A stretch of DNA of 10,927 nt from Phycisphaeraceae bacterium (GCA_003552605.1 PUNN01000405.1:1-10927), one strand, 5' to 3'. Positions 1 to 8,394 are shown, counted from the first letter of the stretch. Made by a program: numbers and translations. The notes: generated from the sequence alone by a model not told the origin.

Positions 1-1
1 A

Positions 2-436
2 CCCCCGGAACCCCCGGAAGCCCCCGAATCCGCAGAGGCCACGGAACTCCCCGAGTTCTCCGCCAGCCCCTCGGCCTCCACAGCCGCCGCGCCGCCCGCC
101 GCGGCGACCACGCCCGGAGTCGGCAAACGCAGCGATGCCCCCACCTGGTACGAGGATGGCCAGCCGCGGCGGCATGCCCCGATCCTCCTGGCGGTGGCCG
201 CCGAGATTCGCGATGACCCTGATCTGGCCACCCATGCCCTTGATCTGGGCACGGCCTATCTCCGCCTCGCCCGCCGCGCCTTCCCCGATGGCCGCGACCA
301 CGGCTGTGCCGCCACGAGCATCAGCGCGATTGCCCGCGGCCACGGGCGGGAGAACCACGCCGGTGTCACCACCGCCGTGCTCGCCCGCCTGCTGACCACA
401 GATGCAACTGCGATCAAACACGCGATGGGCCGGTAA
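2..436 (+). CDS. Hypothetical protein, C-terminal part (5' end outside window)
   Basis: The reading frame is open from the window edge to a TAA at 434-436, so only the last 144 residues are visible. The first roughly 40 residues are low complexity, dominated by Pro, Glu, Ala, Ser and Thr (it begins PPEPPEAPESAEATELPEF), which looks like a disordered linker. A folded-looking segment follows, beginning near WYEDGQPRRHAPILLAVAAE, rich in Ala/Arg/Asp and probably helical, and ending in KHAMGR. I recognise no catalytic motif, membrane segment or known domain. The coding call rests on the uninterrupted frame to the window edge, the strong G/C third-position bias and the switch in composition after the stop. 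The gene does not share a transcription unit with the next gene, which lies on the other strand and converges on it. No function is proposed. Confidence 0.6.
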   Translation, partial: PPEPPEAPESAEATELPEFSASPSASTAAAPPAAATTPGVGKRSDAPTWYEDGQPRRHAPILLAVAAEIRDDPDLATHALDLGTAYLRLARRAFPDGRDHGCAATSISAIARGHGRENHAGVTTAVLARLLTTDATAIKHAMGR

Positions 437-813
437 TGCTCTGGCGTGGGATGCTATCCGGAATGTGGGATTGCAGATATTAATGCGGAGGGCAGAAGGG
501 GGCTTGTCCCTTGATCACGTTGATGCTTTACCGATCGAGTCGACTTACCCATACCCATATGCGTACGGTAGACCTATCGGGCGATTGAATCAGATGGCAT
601 GGCTGGTAACTGTCCGCCGCCGATTGCCATGCGAGTTCACGAGGCGCTGGGGGTGTCCGGAACCCTCGGGGCGGCATGGCCATCGGCTGCGAACCCCTGA
701 AAGCCGCTGATCATGCCACCCAACCCTCTCGGGATGCAAAGGGAGCCCGCGAGCGGTGCCATGCAGGCGGGATGGTCGGGGCAGAACCTATCCATTGGCT
801 TGCGGTATCCCCG
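437..813. other. Gene-free stretch between two converging genes
   Basis: I see no convincing gene here. Frames that are open have poor composition and lack ribosome binding sites. The left half is visibly less GC-rich than its surroundings. It should contain the terminators of both converging genes. The best candidate is the short hairpin at 496-512. The heptamer GCATGGC or its complement GCCATGC occurs four times in alternating orientation (597, 626, 674, 758). No tRNA-like cloverleaf or IS end was seen. Confidence 0.6.
496..512 (+). terminator. Weak candidate hairpin downstream of the first gene
   Basis: AAGGGG (496-501) can pair with TCCCTT (507-512), one pair being a G-U wobble, around a 5-base loop. 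It lies about 60 bases after the TAA at 434-436. There is no T run after it, so intrinsic termination is doubtful. Confidence 0.2.
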
Positions 814-3800
814 TCAACTGGATGGCGCGGCAGGTCCATGGCCGCCGCCTCCGGGGGTCAGTATGGTCAGCACATCACCTGGCTCGATATCGAGCTGCTC
901 CAGTGGCGCCAGCCGCTGCCATCGCCAGATGTCAGAGTGGCTGTCCTGCTTGTGCAGCAGGTTACACCCGCGACGACCGGCCAAACCGCCGGCGAGGCCG
1001 AATGGCCGGCGTTGGCGGCGCTGGGTCAACAGCGAGAGGGACAGGGGTGAGAGGAACTCGAACTGACGGATCACCCCATCCCCGCCCGGCCATTGCCCGC
1101 GGCCGCTGCTGTGGCGACGGATGGCGAAGCGATGCATGTGAACGGGGTAACGGTGCTCGAGAATCTCCACATCAGTGATGCGGGTGTTGGTCATGTGCGT
1201 GTGGACGGCATCGGCACCCGGAAAGTCGGGGCCCGCGCCGGCCCCACCGCAGAGGGTTTCGTAGTAGCCGAAGCGGTCACTGCCAAAGACGAGGTTGTTC
1301 ATCGTCCCCTGGCTCGCCGCGGCACGGCCGAGCGCGGCGAGGATGACATCGACAATTCGCTGGGATATCTCGACGTTGCCGCCCACCACCGCGGCGCACC
1401 GCGCCGGATCGGGGTCGGAGGGTGGGTTGAGCATGCCCTCGGGCACGGTCAGGTCGACCGCGGCCATCGCCCCGGCATTCAGCGGGATCGGCTCACCCAC
1501 GAGGCAGCGCAGGCAGTAGAGCACCGCGCTTCGCACGATGGCCACGTTGGCGTTGAGGCTGCCCGGTTGAACGGGGGCACTGCCGGTGAAGTCGATATGC
1601 ATCCGATCATCGGGGCCTTTGGGCGTGGTGATGCAGACACGGATGGGAGCACCGTCATCAAGGCTGTCTTCGAAACGGTGTTCGCCCTGTTCTAGGCCAC
1701 GGATCGCCCGGTGCGCCTTTTCAAAGGCCGCATCGCGAATGTGCTGCATGTAGGCGCTCACCTCGGACCAGCCGCGGCGGTCGACAAGCTCGAGCAACTG
1801 CGTGGCCCCCGCATGGTTCGCGGCGGTGGCAGCGCGGATGTCAGCGATGTTCTCACGCGGCGAGCGCGATGGATGCGGACCGGTCGTGAGGGCCTTATGC
1901 ACATCGGCTTCGAGGAACTCACCTTCCACTACCACGCGCATGTTCCGGAGCACGATGCCTTCCTCGGCAAGGTTGCGGGCAAACGGGTACGTCGAGCCGG
2001 GCTTGATGCCGCCGATCTCGGCATGGTGAGCGCGCGAAGCGGTGAAGAACAGAAGCATCTCGCCCGCATGGTCGAATACCGGCGTGATGACCGTCACATC
2101 CGGCAGGTGTGAGCCGCCGAGCGCTGGATCGTTGCTGATATAAACCTCACCCGGACGCAGCGCCGGTACCTGGTGCAGAAGCCCCTTCACCGCATCGCCC
2201 ATTGCGCCGAGGTGGACTGGAATGTGCGGGGCGTTGACGATGAGGCCACCATCGGCATCGAGAAGGGCGCAACTGAAATCGAGCCGCTCCTTGACGTTCA
2301 CTGACAAGCTCGTGCGCTGAAGGGTAACGCCCATCTGTGTCGCGATGTGCTCGAGCTGACGGGAATACAGCTCGAGGCGCACGGGATCACGCGTGGTTGA
2401 TGCTTCATCTTCATCATGTCCGCCCGTGCCGCCTTGAGCCGGCTGTGCGGCAGGCTTGACCGCTGCATCGGCCCGCTGTGATGCATGGTGATCGGTCAGC
2501 AGCAGGTCGCCGTTGCCGGTCAGTTCACCTTGCCAGCCCGGTTCGACCACGATGGTGGATAGCGCCTCGAGTACGAGGGCAGGGCCGTGGAGGATCGCAC
2601 CGGGCTCGAGGTCTTCGCGGTGATACACCGCGGTGCGGCGGGCCAAGGCGTCGAACCACGCGGTGGTCTCGCGGCGCGGCGGTGCCGGGTGGGGAGAAGG
2701 GGGCTGCCAGGTGGGGGCGGGCCGCGGCGTGCGGCCGATGACTTCAAGCCGAAGGGTGGCGATCTCGATCGCCCGGTCCTCGTGAGCGTGGCCGTAGAGC
2801 TGGCGGTGCATCGCCGCGAAGGCGCCAGACCAGTCGCCATCCTCGGGCTCCCGGACGGTGATGGTGAAGTCCTCACCCTCGTATCGCAGGTCCAGCATTC
2901 GAAGTGCGGGTTGCACATGTTCAGGGTCGATGCCCTCGGCCACGACCTCTTCGCGGAGCCGCTGCTCATCATCGAGAAATCTCTGCTCGAGGTCCGCGAG
3001 GGTATCGCCGTTCAGGGGCCGAAGGATGCTCGTTTCAGCAAACCGCCGCACATCGGCCATGCCGACGCCCAATGCACTGAGGATGCCGGCCAGCGGATGC
3101 AGCAGAATCCGGGTGATGCACAGCAGCCTTGCAATCGCACAGGCGTGCTGCGCACCGGCCCCACCGAAGGCGACCAGCACATGCTCGGCCGGATCGTAGC
3201 CGCGGGCGGCGCTGATGGTCCGGATGGCGCCGGCCATGCGGAGGTTGGCAATGCGCAGAAACCCCTCAGCAATCTCGCGGGTGCCCATGGGCGGCGCTTG
3301 CGGGTCCGCCGCGGCCGCCACGGCACGGCTTAGCCCATCCATATGGCGCTCGACCGCGTCGGTATCAAGGGCGAACGGAAAATGCGCCGGGCTGATGCGG
3401 CCGCAATAGAGGTTCACATCGGTCAGCGTGAGTGGCCTGCCGCGGCCGTAGCACATCGGCCCGGGATCGGCCCCGGCACTCTCCGGCCCCACCAGCAGCT
3501 TCTGCCCATCGAAGCGGCAGATCGAGCCGCCACCCGCGGCGACCGTTTCAATGGCATACATCGGCGCCACGATCCGGACCCCCGCCTTCTCCGTGGCGAA
3601 CTGATACTCGTAGTGGCCATCGTACCGGCTGACATCGGTGGACGTGCCGCCCATGTCGAATCCGATCGCCTTGTCGAACCCGGCGACTGTTGCCGCATGA
3701 CTGAAGCCCACCACCCCGCCGGCCGGGCCGCTGAGGATGCTGTCGCGGCCGGCGAACTGTTCGGCATCCACAAGCCCACCGGCGGAGGACATCAGCTTCA

Positions 3801-4719
3801 ATTCCGCCTCCGGCAGGCAGCGCTTCACCTCGTGAACGTAGCGGCGGATGACCGGTGAGAGATAGGCATCCACGATGGCCGTGTCACAGCGGGGCAGCAT
3901 GCGGATGGTCCGAGAGAGGCCGGTCGAGGTGCAGACGTGGTCAAAGCCCCGCCGTTGTGCCATCGCAGCGATGCGCTGTTCGTGCGCCGGGTCGGCGTAG
4001 GCGTTCAGCAGACATACTGCCACAGCGGCAATGCCTTCGGCCTCGAAGGTGTCGAGTGCCGCTTCGACCTGCGACTCATCGAGCGGGATGAGCACCCGGC
4101 CCTCTGCATCGATCCGCTCATCGAGCGTGAGTGTGCGTGTGTGCAGCGGGGATGGTTTGATGATGTGCAGGTCAAACAGGTCCTGCCTTGCCTGATTGCC
4201 GATCAGCGGCAGGTCGGCAAAACCGAACGTCGTCAACAGCCCGACACGGGCCCCCTTGCGTTCAAGCAGGGCGTTGGTCCCTCGTGTGGTGCCGAGTCGG
4301 ATGCGAATGTGGCCGACCGGTTCATCGAGACGCTTTTCCAACAAGCGGCGAACGCCGGCCACCGGGGCCGGCTCGGGCGATCGCAACTCGAATGAATCAC
4401 CTGCCGGGGGCGGCTCTGTGAGCGGAGCATCGAGTGTCAGCGAACCCATGCCGTCGCTGGCACGGATAGCCCGTTCGACATTGGTCTGGCCGCGCTCATT
4501 GAGCAGGGCGAGCCTGTAGCCGCGGTAGAAGTCGGTGGGCAGGTCGGCGAGGGCGGGGTCGGCGACTTGTCGTCGGGTGGCGCCGGCCGCCGCACGGGCC
4601 TTGATGGCGCCGGAGCTGAGTAGCTTGCAGCTCAGCATGCAGCCATCGGGCGCCTGCGCGATGCAGTCGGTGAAGGTCCCGCCTACATCGATGAAGAATT
4701 GCCAGGGCGCGGCGGTCAG
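814..4719 (-). CDS. ATP-dependent 5-oxoprolinase / hydantoinase A+B fusion, probable CTG start
   Basis: This is a cytosolic enzyme of the HyuA/HyuB-5-oxoprolinase family, which couples ATP hydrolysis to opening of 5-oxoproline or a hydantoin-like ring; 5-oxoprolinase yields glutamate. From the CTG at 4719 the protein is 1301 residues, close to fused eukaryotic-type oxoprolinases (about 1290). The HyuA half (about residues 8-745) starts with the phosphate motif DVGGTFTD (11-18) and has a second actin-fold motif [13 protein letters not shown] (353-365), then [17 protein letters not shown] and [12 protein letters not shown] charged Ala/Gly-rich linker leads to the HyuB half (about 778-1290) with [36 protein letters not shown] and [12 protein letters not shown]. 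The first ATG (4638) would delete DVGGTFTD. Upstream of that motif the frame offers no ATG, GTG or TTG before the in-frame stop at 4740-4738; only CTG at 4719, with AAGGA nine bases before it, fits. It overlaps the small transporter gene's TGA, so it is the third gene of the operon. Exact substrate (5-oxoproline, hydantoin, other lactam) is not decidable here. Confidence 0.93.
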   Translation of the reverse strand: MTAAPWQFFIDVGGTFTDCIAQAPDGCMLSCKLLSSGAIKARAAAGATRRQVADPALADLPTDFYRGYRLALLNERGQTNVERAIRASDGMGSLTLDAPLTEPPPAGDSFELRSPEPAPVAGVRRLLEKRLDEPVGHIRIRLGTTRGTNALLERKGARVGLLTTFGFADLPLIGNQARQDLFDLHIIKPSPLHTRTLTLDERIDAEGRVLIPLDESQVEAALDTFEAEGIAAVAVCLLNAYADPAHEQRIAAMAQRRGFDHVCTSTGLSRTIRMLPRCDTAIVDAYLSPVIRRYVHEVKRCLPEAELKLMSSAGGLVDAEQFAGRDSILSGPAGGVVGFSHAATVAGFDKAIGFDMGGTSTDVSRYDGHYEYQFATEKAGVRIVAPMYAIETVAAGGGSICRFDGQKLLVGPESAGADPGPMCYGRGRPLTLTDVNLYCGRISPAHFPFALDTDAVERHMDGLSRAVAAAADPQAPPMGTREIAEGFLRIANLRMAGAIRTISAARGYDPAEHVLVAFGGAGAQHACAIARLLCITRILLHPLAGILSALGVGMADVRRFAETSILRPLNGDTLADLEQRFLDDEQRLREEVVAEGIDPEHVQPALRMLDLRYEGEDFTITVREPEDGDWSGAFAAMHRQLYGHAHEDRAIEIATLRLEVIGRTPRPAPTWQPPSPHPAPPRRETTAWFDALARRTAVYHREDLEPGAILHGPALVLEALSTIVVEPGWQGELTGNGDLLLTDHHASQRADAAVKPAAQPAQGGTGGHDEDEASTTRDPVRLELYSRQLEHIATQMGVTLQRTSLSVNVKERLDFSCALLDADGGLIVNAPHIPVHLGAMGDAVKGLLHQVPALRPGEVYISNDPALGGSHLPDVTVITPVFDHAGEMLLFFTASRAHHAEIGGIKPGSTYPFARNLAEEGIVLRNMRVVVEGEFLEADVHKALTTGPHPSRSPRENIADIRAATAANHAGATQLLELVDRRGWSEVSAYMQHIRDAAFEKAHRAIRGLEQGEHRFEDSLDDGAPIRVCITTPKGPDDRMHIDFTGSAPVQPGSLNANVAIVRSAVLYCLRCLVGEPIPLNAGAMAAVDLTVPEGMLNPPSDPDPARCAAVVGGNVEISQRIVDVILAALGRAAASQGTMNNLVFGSDRFGYYETLCGGAGAGPDFPGADAVHTHMTNTRITDVEILEHRYPVHMHRFAIRRHSSGRGQWPGGDGVIRQFEFLSPLSLSLLTQRRQRRPFGLAGGLAGRRGCNLLHKQDSHSDIWRWQRLAPLEQLDIEPGDVLTILTPGGGGHGPAAPSS

Positions 4720-4868
4720 TCTTCCCGGTCCTTGGGCTCAATGTCCACCTGGCTGTGCAGGTGGCCGGCGCTGCCGGGGTGAGAGACGATGCGGTAAACG
4801 CACCACAACAGGAAGGCGGTCGCCCCGCCGACGCCCACGATCATGGATATCCAGCCGGCGATGGTCAT
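4716..4868 (-). CDS. MetS-like small subunit of the NSS transporter (50 aa)
   Basis: The ATG overlaps the stop codon of the symporter gene (ATGA), and the 50-residue product runs from MTIAGWISMIVGVGG to PKDRED. It has one hydrophobic segment (about residues 5-25, containing GWISMIVGVGGATAFLLW), followed by a short basic turn (YR) and a polar acidic tail. Length, single membrane span and position directly behind an NSS symporter match the MetS family. MetS is the small partner of MetP in Corynebacterium glutamicum, where both parts are needed for sodium-dependent methionine/alanine uptake. The role here, assembling with or stabilising the larger transporter in the membrane, is inferred from that family. 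There is no strong Shine-Dalgarno site, so translation is probably coupled to the transporter gene. Its TGA in turn overlaps the likely CTG start of the oxoprolinase. Assignment rests on context plus topology, since the sequence is short. Confidence 0.8.
   Translation of the reverse strand: MTIAGWISMIVGVGGATAFLLWCVYRIVSHPGSAGHLHSQVDIEPKDRED
4729..4733 (-). promoter_or_regulatory. Ribosome binding site supporting the CTG start of the oxoprolinase
   Basis: On the minus strand AAGGA lies nine bases before the CTG at 4719, inside the end of the small-subunit gene. It is a fair Shine-Dalgarno match and, with the CTGA stop/start overlap, supports coupled initiation at CTG. Confidence 0.4.
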
Positions 4869-6922
4869 GGTGATACGTCCGTTTCCGCCGCCTCCTGCCG
4901 CTTCCAGCGGCGGAGGGCGATCGAGGTCAGGGTGATGAAGAGGGTGAAAACCCAGACGATCAGGAAGGCGCTGACCAGGGGCACTGGAATCTCACCTTCG
5001 GGGAAGTCGATCAGCGCCTGAATCCGCTCGGGTGCGTTCTGGGTCATCCAGAAAGCAAAGACGATCAGGAGGAAAGTGGGGGTGATGTACTTGATCATGA
5101 AGGTGTACTTGCGCGGAATGCGAAGCTCCGCACCTTCATCAATCTCGTTCATGCCCCGCTTCACACCCAGTATCCATGCGAAGAAGATCACCTGGATCGT
5201 GGCCATGACGAAGACCAGGAAGTGGCCGACCCAGAAATCCATGGTGTCCATGGCAAGGGCGTCCTGCGAGAAGAGCACGATGATGAACGCGCCCATGGCC
5301 GTGATCGTGGCCAGCAGCGCCGTCGATGCGCGGCGGCCGAGGCCGAGCCCCTCCTCGAGGAAGGCCAGACCCGGTTGGAGCATCGAGATCGCGCTGGTCA
5401 CGGCGGCCAGGAAAAGCAGGAAGAAGAACAGGAAGCCGAAGGCATGCCCTGGTGAAAGGCCCCATTCCTCATGCACATTGAAACCGAAGACCTGATCCGG
5501 CATCGTCGTGAACACCGCCGGCAGTGCGTGGAAGCCCATCCCGAACGTGCTCGGCGGATTGGCCACGACGCTCACGCCCAACAGGACGAAGGCCGCGGGG
5601 ATCACGATCATGCCCGCAAGTGCCAGCTCGCAGAACGTGTTGCCGGCACATGCTGTGACCGAACTGAGTGCCACATCATCCCGCCGCCGCATGTAACTCG
5701 AGTAGGTGATGATGATGCCGAAACCGACCGAAAGCGTGAAGAACACCTGACTTGCCGCCGCGAGCCACAGGTCGGGGTTGGCCATGCTCGCGAAGAATCC
5801 CGGCGCGGTGAACTCGGCCCGGTCATCCTCAACCTCGATGTAGATGCGCGACCGTTCGGCCCCGAGCACGACCCGACCCTCGAAAGGCTCGGCCATCCTC
5901 TGAAACCGAATCTCGCGCTGCATCTCAGCCGGTGCCGGCAGGTCGTTGTCGACCTCGAACATGTCACGATATGCCGACTCGAGTGCATCGGGCTCGTGCG
6001 GCACCTCGAACCGCTGCTCATCCACCACCCGCAGTTGCTCGATCTGCCACGGGCTCAACTTCAGCGCCTCGAAGAACCGTTCGCGGTTGACGATCTCGAG
6101 TGCCTCGAGCGTGATCCCCTCTTCATCCCCTTCGCTGTGGATCAGCACCACGGCATCCCCGGCATGTTCGATCAGCTTCTCGACATTGTCATCGCCCGGT
6201 GCAAGCCGCTCGGCCTGCGCCACGGGATTCCACATGTACCCCAGGCCGTTGATCACGTTCTGATGCGGGTTCTCTTCATGCGCGGGCAACGTCAGCACGC
6301 GGATCAGCACGATGATCGCGCAGATGACCAGCGCCGGCATCGCAATCCGACAGAACAGTTCGATGCCCTTGCGGATCCCCCAGTAGATCAGGAAGAAGTT
6401 GATCAGGAAACAGATTATGGCGAAAACAAGTACCGGTGTGTCGGTGAGCCGCAGGGCGCTGCCGTCCGCCCCGCCCCCCACGTATTGGCCCCAGGTGGCC
6501 TGCGCTTCTTCCGGTGTTTCGGCCTTGATCGTGCCCCGCAGGTACATCCACGCATAGCCCAGGCACCAGGCCTGCACGATGACGTAGTACATGTAGATCA
6601 TCATCGGCAGCACCGGCCCGAGCACGCCCATGTACGAGGCGGCCTTGTGGCGCCAGACGGTGCGGAAGATGCCGGGCGTGGAGTTGTAGCCGCGCGTGCC
6701 GCCGAAGCGGCCGAGGCCCCACTCGGCCAGGGCGATGGGGATGCCCAGGATCAGCAGCGAGATGATGTAGGGCACGATGAACGTCCCCCCACCGTACTCG
6801 GCCGCAAGGCCGGGAAAGCGGAGGAAATTGCCCAACCCCACCGCGCTGCCGGTGACCGCGAGGATCACACCAACACGGGTGGCCCATGTCTCTCGCACGT
6901 TGTCCTGGTTGATCTGGGTCAT
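4865..6922 (-). CDS. Sodium-dependent NSS-family amino-acid symporter with a large TM5-TM6 insertion
   Basis: This 685-residue inner-membrane protein is a neurotransmitter:sodium symporter (LeuT/MetP fold). TM1 carries the hallmark GSAVGLGNFLRFPGLAAEYGG (about 25-45); TM2 follows as FIVPYIISLLILGIPIALAEW. Twelve hydrophobic segments can be placed: about 17-40, 45-72, 94-128, 162-181, 188-212, 384-410, 424-452, 491-523, 535-552, 563-588, 606-628 and 645-672. TM6 has SQVFFTLSVGFGIIITYSSY. TM8 has AAVTSAISMLQPG, whose Thr509/Ser510 match the LeuT Na2 site. In TM7 Glu432 appears to align with LeuT Glu290, suggesting chloride-independent transport. Residues about 234-376 form an unusual acidic soluble insertion in extracellular loop 3; relatives are normally about 440-550 residues. 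The ATG at 6922 has GAGG eight bases upstream. The gene leads an operon with the MetS-like subunit and the oxoprolinase, so an amino acid or 5-oxoproline-like substrate is likely but unproved. Confidence 0.95.
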   Translation of the reverse strand: MTQINQDNVRETWATRVGVILAVTGSAVGLGNFLRFPGLAAEYGGGTFIVPYIISLLILGIPIALAEWGLGRFGGTRGYNSTPGIFRTVWRHKAASYMGVLGPVLPMMIYMYYVIVQAWCLGYAWMYLRGTIKAETPEEAQATWGQYVGGGADGSALRLTDTPVLVFAIICFLINFFLIYWGIRKGIELFCRIAMPALVICAIIVLIRVLTLPAHEENPHQNVINGLGYMWNPVAQAERLAPGDDNVEKLIEHAGDAVVLIHSEGDEEGITLEALEIVNRERFFEALKLSPWQIEQLRVVDEQRFEVPHEPDALESAYRDMFEVDNDLPAPAEMQREIRFQRMAEPFEGRVVLGAERSRIYIEVEDDRAEFTAPGFFASMANPDLWLAAASQVFFTLSVGFGIIITYSSYMRRRDDVALSSVTACAGNTFCELALAGMIVIPAAFVLLGVSVVANPPSTFGMGFHALPAVFTTMPDQVFGFNVHEEWGLSPGHAFGFLFFFLLFLAAVTSAISMLQPGLAFLEEGLGLGRRASTALLATITAMGAFIIVLFSQDALAMDTMDFWVGHFLVFVMATIQVIFFAWILGVKRGMNEIDEGAELRIPRKYTFMIKYITPTFLLIVFAFWMTQNAPERIQALIDFPEGEIPVPLVSAFLIVWVFTLFITLTSIALRRWKRQEAAETDVSP

Positions 6923-7311
6923 GTTTGCGGCCTCATCGCCAGGGGGCGTGGCTCGGCAACCCGGCAGAAGTTAACGACTGTCTCAGGAAACGCAAGGGGG
7001 CCAATGCCAGCCGGGGCGCATGACACACGCCGCGGGAGGATGGGGGGTGGCATGGTCAGCGGGCGTTCCGGGGGTCTTCAGGCCGATGGCCATGCGCGGC
7101 CCCAAGCCGCCCCAGAGCGGCCGGAGCCTCCCGGGCCCGCGTGGCCATCGCCTGCACACACCCCCGGAAGCCCCGAAGCCCGGAAGCCGCTCACGCAGCC
7201 AGGCGGCTCAGCAACGCCATGCCTTCAACCGGGCAGCCGCCGGGCCCGGGCAGTGAACGCCATCGCACTTCCTTATAATGCCCGACTCCCCCACACTGCG
7301 GAGTATCCTGT
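6923..7311. other. Divergent intergenic region between the symporter operon and galE
   Basis: This 389-base gap must hold the promoters of both divergently read genes. I see no coding sequence; open frames in it are Pro/Arg/Gly-rich noise without ribosome binding sites. On the galE side there is a perfect TATAAT. On the symporter side only the GAGG ribosome binding site (6931-6934) is clear, and no good -10/-35 pair was found. The middle is very GC-rich, with CCGGGCCCGG palindromic at 7240-7249 and a CCCCCGGAAG-type tract at 7160-7187 resembling the left edge of the window. Confidence 0.6.
7274..7279 (+). promoter_or_regulatory. -10 box of the galE promoter
   Basis: A perfect TATAAT lies 32 bases before the galE ATG in otherwise GC-rich DNA. 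Transcription would begin near 7286, leaving a leader of about 26 bases. The -35 position about 17 bases upstream (near 7251-7256, CAGTGA) is a poor match. Confidence 0.5.
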
Positions 7312-8304
7312 ATGAATGTCCTCGTTACCGGCGGCGCCGGTTATATCGGCTCCCATGCCGTCAAGGCCCTCATCGAGGCCGGGCACCGGGTCACTGTCGT
7401 CGACAACCTCGATCGCGGCCACAAGCGGGCCGTCCATGAGAAAGCCACCCTCGAACCGGTCGATCTGCGGCAGACCGGTGAGCTGACCACCGTCCTCCAG
7501 CGCGATGCCATCGAATGTGTCATGCACTTCGCCGCCCTCGCCTATGTCGGGGAGTCGGTGGACCACCCCCTGCGCTACTACGACAACAACGCCACCGGCT
7601 CGCTCAGCCTCCTGCGGGCGATGCACGCCGCAGGGGTGCGGCGGATGGTCTTCAGCTCGACCTGCGCCACCTATGGCATTCCCGAGCAGATGCCGATCGT
7701 CGAGACCATGCCGCAGCAGCCGATCAACCCATACGGCTGGTCAAAGCTTTTCGTCGAACGGATGCTTGCCGATGTCGCCGCGGCGGACCCGGGCTTTGGC
7801 TTCACGGCCCTGCGGTATTTCAACGTGGCCGGCTGCGCCGCAGATGGCACCATCGGCGAGGACCACGACCCGGAGACCCACCTGATCCCGGTCATGCTCG
7901 AGGCAGCGCTCGGCAAGCGGGATGTCATCACCATCTTCGGCGAGGACTACCCCACCCCCGATGGCACCTGCATCCGCGACTACATCCACGTTGAAGACCT
8001 CGTCGAGGCCCACATCCTGGCCATGAACGCACTGCACGATGGCGATGCCCGCTTCTACAACCTCGGCATCGGCCGCGGCTACAGCGTCCGGGAGATGATC
8101 GAGGCGGCCAAGGCGGTGACGGGGGTCGACTTCAAGGTCGAGATCGGCCCCCGCCGCCCCGGCGACCCACCCGAACTCTACGCCAACGCCGACCGCATCC
8201 GCCAAGACCTCGGCTTCACCCCCCGCTACACCGACATCCGCCACATCATCGAGACGGCCTGGAACTGGTTCAAGGCTCATCCCAAGGGGTATGAGAAAGA
8301 GTGA
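7312..8304 (+). CDS. galE: UDP-glucose 4-epimerase
   Basis: This 330-residue cytosolic enzyme is of normal length for GalE. It uses bound NAD to interconvert UDP-glucose and UDP-galactose (or the N-acetyl forms), feeding galactose metabolism and glycan synthesis. It starts with the Rossmann motif TGGAGYIGSH (6-15), then VDNLDRGHKRA, HFAALAYVGESV (72-83), FSSTCATYG (114-122) and the catalytic YGWSK (Tyr141, Lys145). Thr117 takes the place of the usual Ser/Thr. Further family motifs are ALRYFNVAGC, DGTCIRDYIHVEDL (217-230) and NLGIGRGYSV. At the substrate gatekeeper position (Tyr299 in the E. coli enzyme) it has Leu289, so UDP-GlcNAc/GalNAc may also fit. The ATG at 7312 has GGAG eight bases upstream and a TATAAT further up. 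Other sugar-nucleotide epimerases of the SDR family are close in sequence, but the DGTCIRDYIHVEDL block strongly favours GalE. The downstream gene converges on it. Confidence 0.95.
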   Translation: MNVLVTGGAGYIGSHAVKALIEAGHRVTVVDNLDRGHKRAVHEKATLEPVDLRQTGELTTVLQRDAIECVMHFAALAYVGESVDHPLRYYDNNATGSLSLLRAMHAAGVRRMVFSSTCATYGIPEQMPIVETMPQQPINPYGWSKLFVERMLADVAAADPGFGFTALRYFNVAGCAADGTIGEDHDPETHLIPVMLEAALGKRDVITIFGEDYPTPDGTCIRDYIHVEDLVEAHILAMNALHDGDARFYNLGIGRGYSVREMIEAAKAVTGVDFKVEIGPRRPGDPPELYANADRIRQDLGFTPRYTDIRHIIETAWNWFKAHPKGYEKE

Positions 8305-8305
8305 A

Positions 8306-8322
8306 CAGGGCGATATCGCCTG
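8306..8322 (+). terminator. Candidate hairpin just after galE
   Basis: The perfect 12-base palindrome GGCGATATCGCC (8309-8320) starts five bases after the galE stop. Flanking bases extend it to CAG/CTG with one bulged G. It could fold into a short stem around ATAT, but no T run follows, so a terminator role is only possible. Confidence 0.3.
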
Positions 8323-8394
8323 GCAGGCGCGATGACGGCACACTGTGCCCGCCTCAATGTCCAGTCGGGGCTGGGTTGCGAATCAGGATTTGAT

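Noticed and set aside
402..710. Possible 102-residue gene after the first partial gene
   Set aside because: It overlaps the first gene's end, lacks a ribosome binding site, and has no coherent composition or motif.
2587..3333. 248-codon + strand frame inside the oxoprolinase, and several similar ones across 814-4600
   Set aside because: Low-complexity antisense translations of a well-supported hydantoinase/oxoprolinase.
7020..7256. Possible 78-residue gene in the divergent intergenic region
   Set aside because: Pro/Arg/Gly-rich product typical of random GC-rich DNA, with no good ribosome binding site.
5471..7315. Long 614-codon open frame on the + strand opposite the symporter
   Set aside because: Its product is rich in His/Arg/Asp with no domain, and it is the mirror of a clear NSS coding frame; GC-rich codon bias keeps the antisense frame open.
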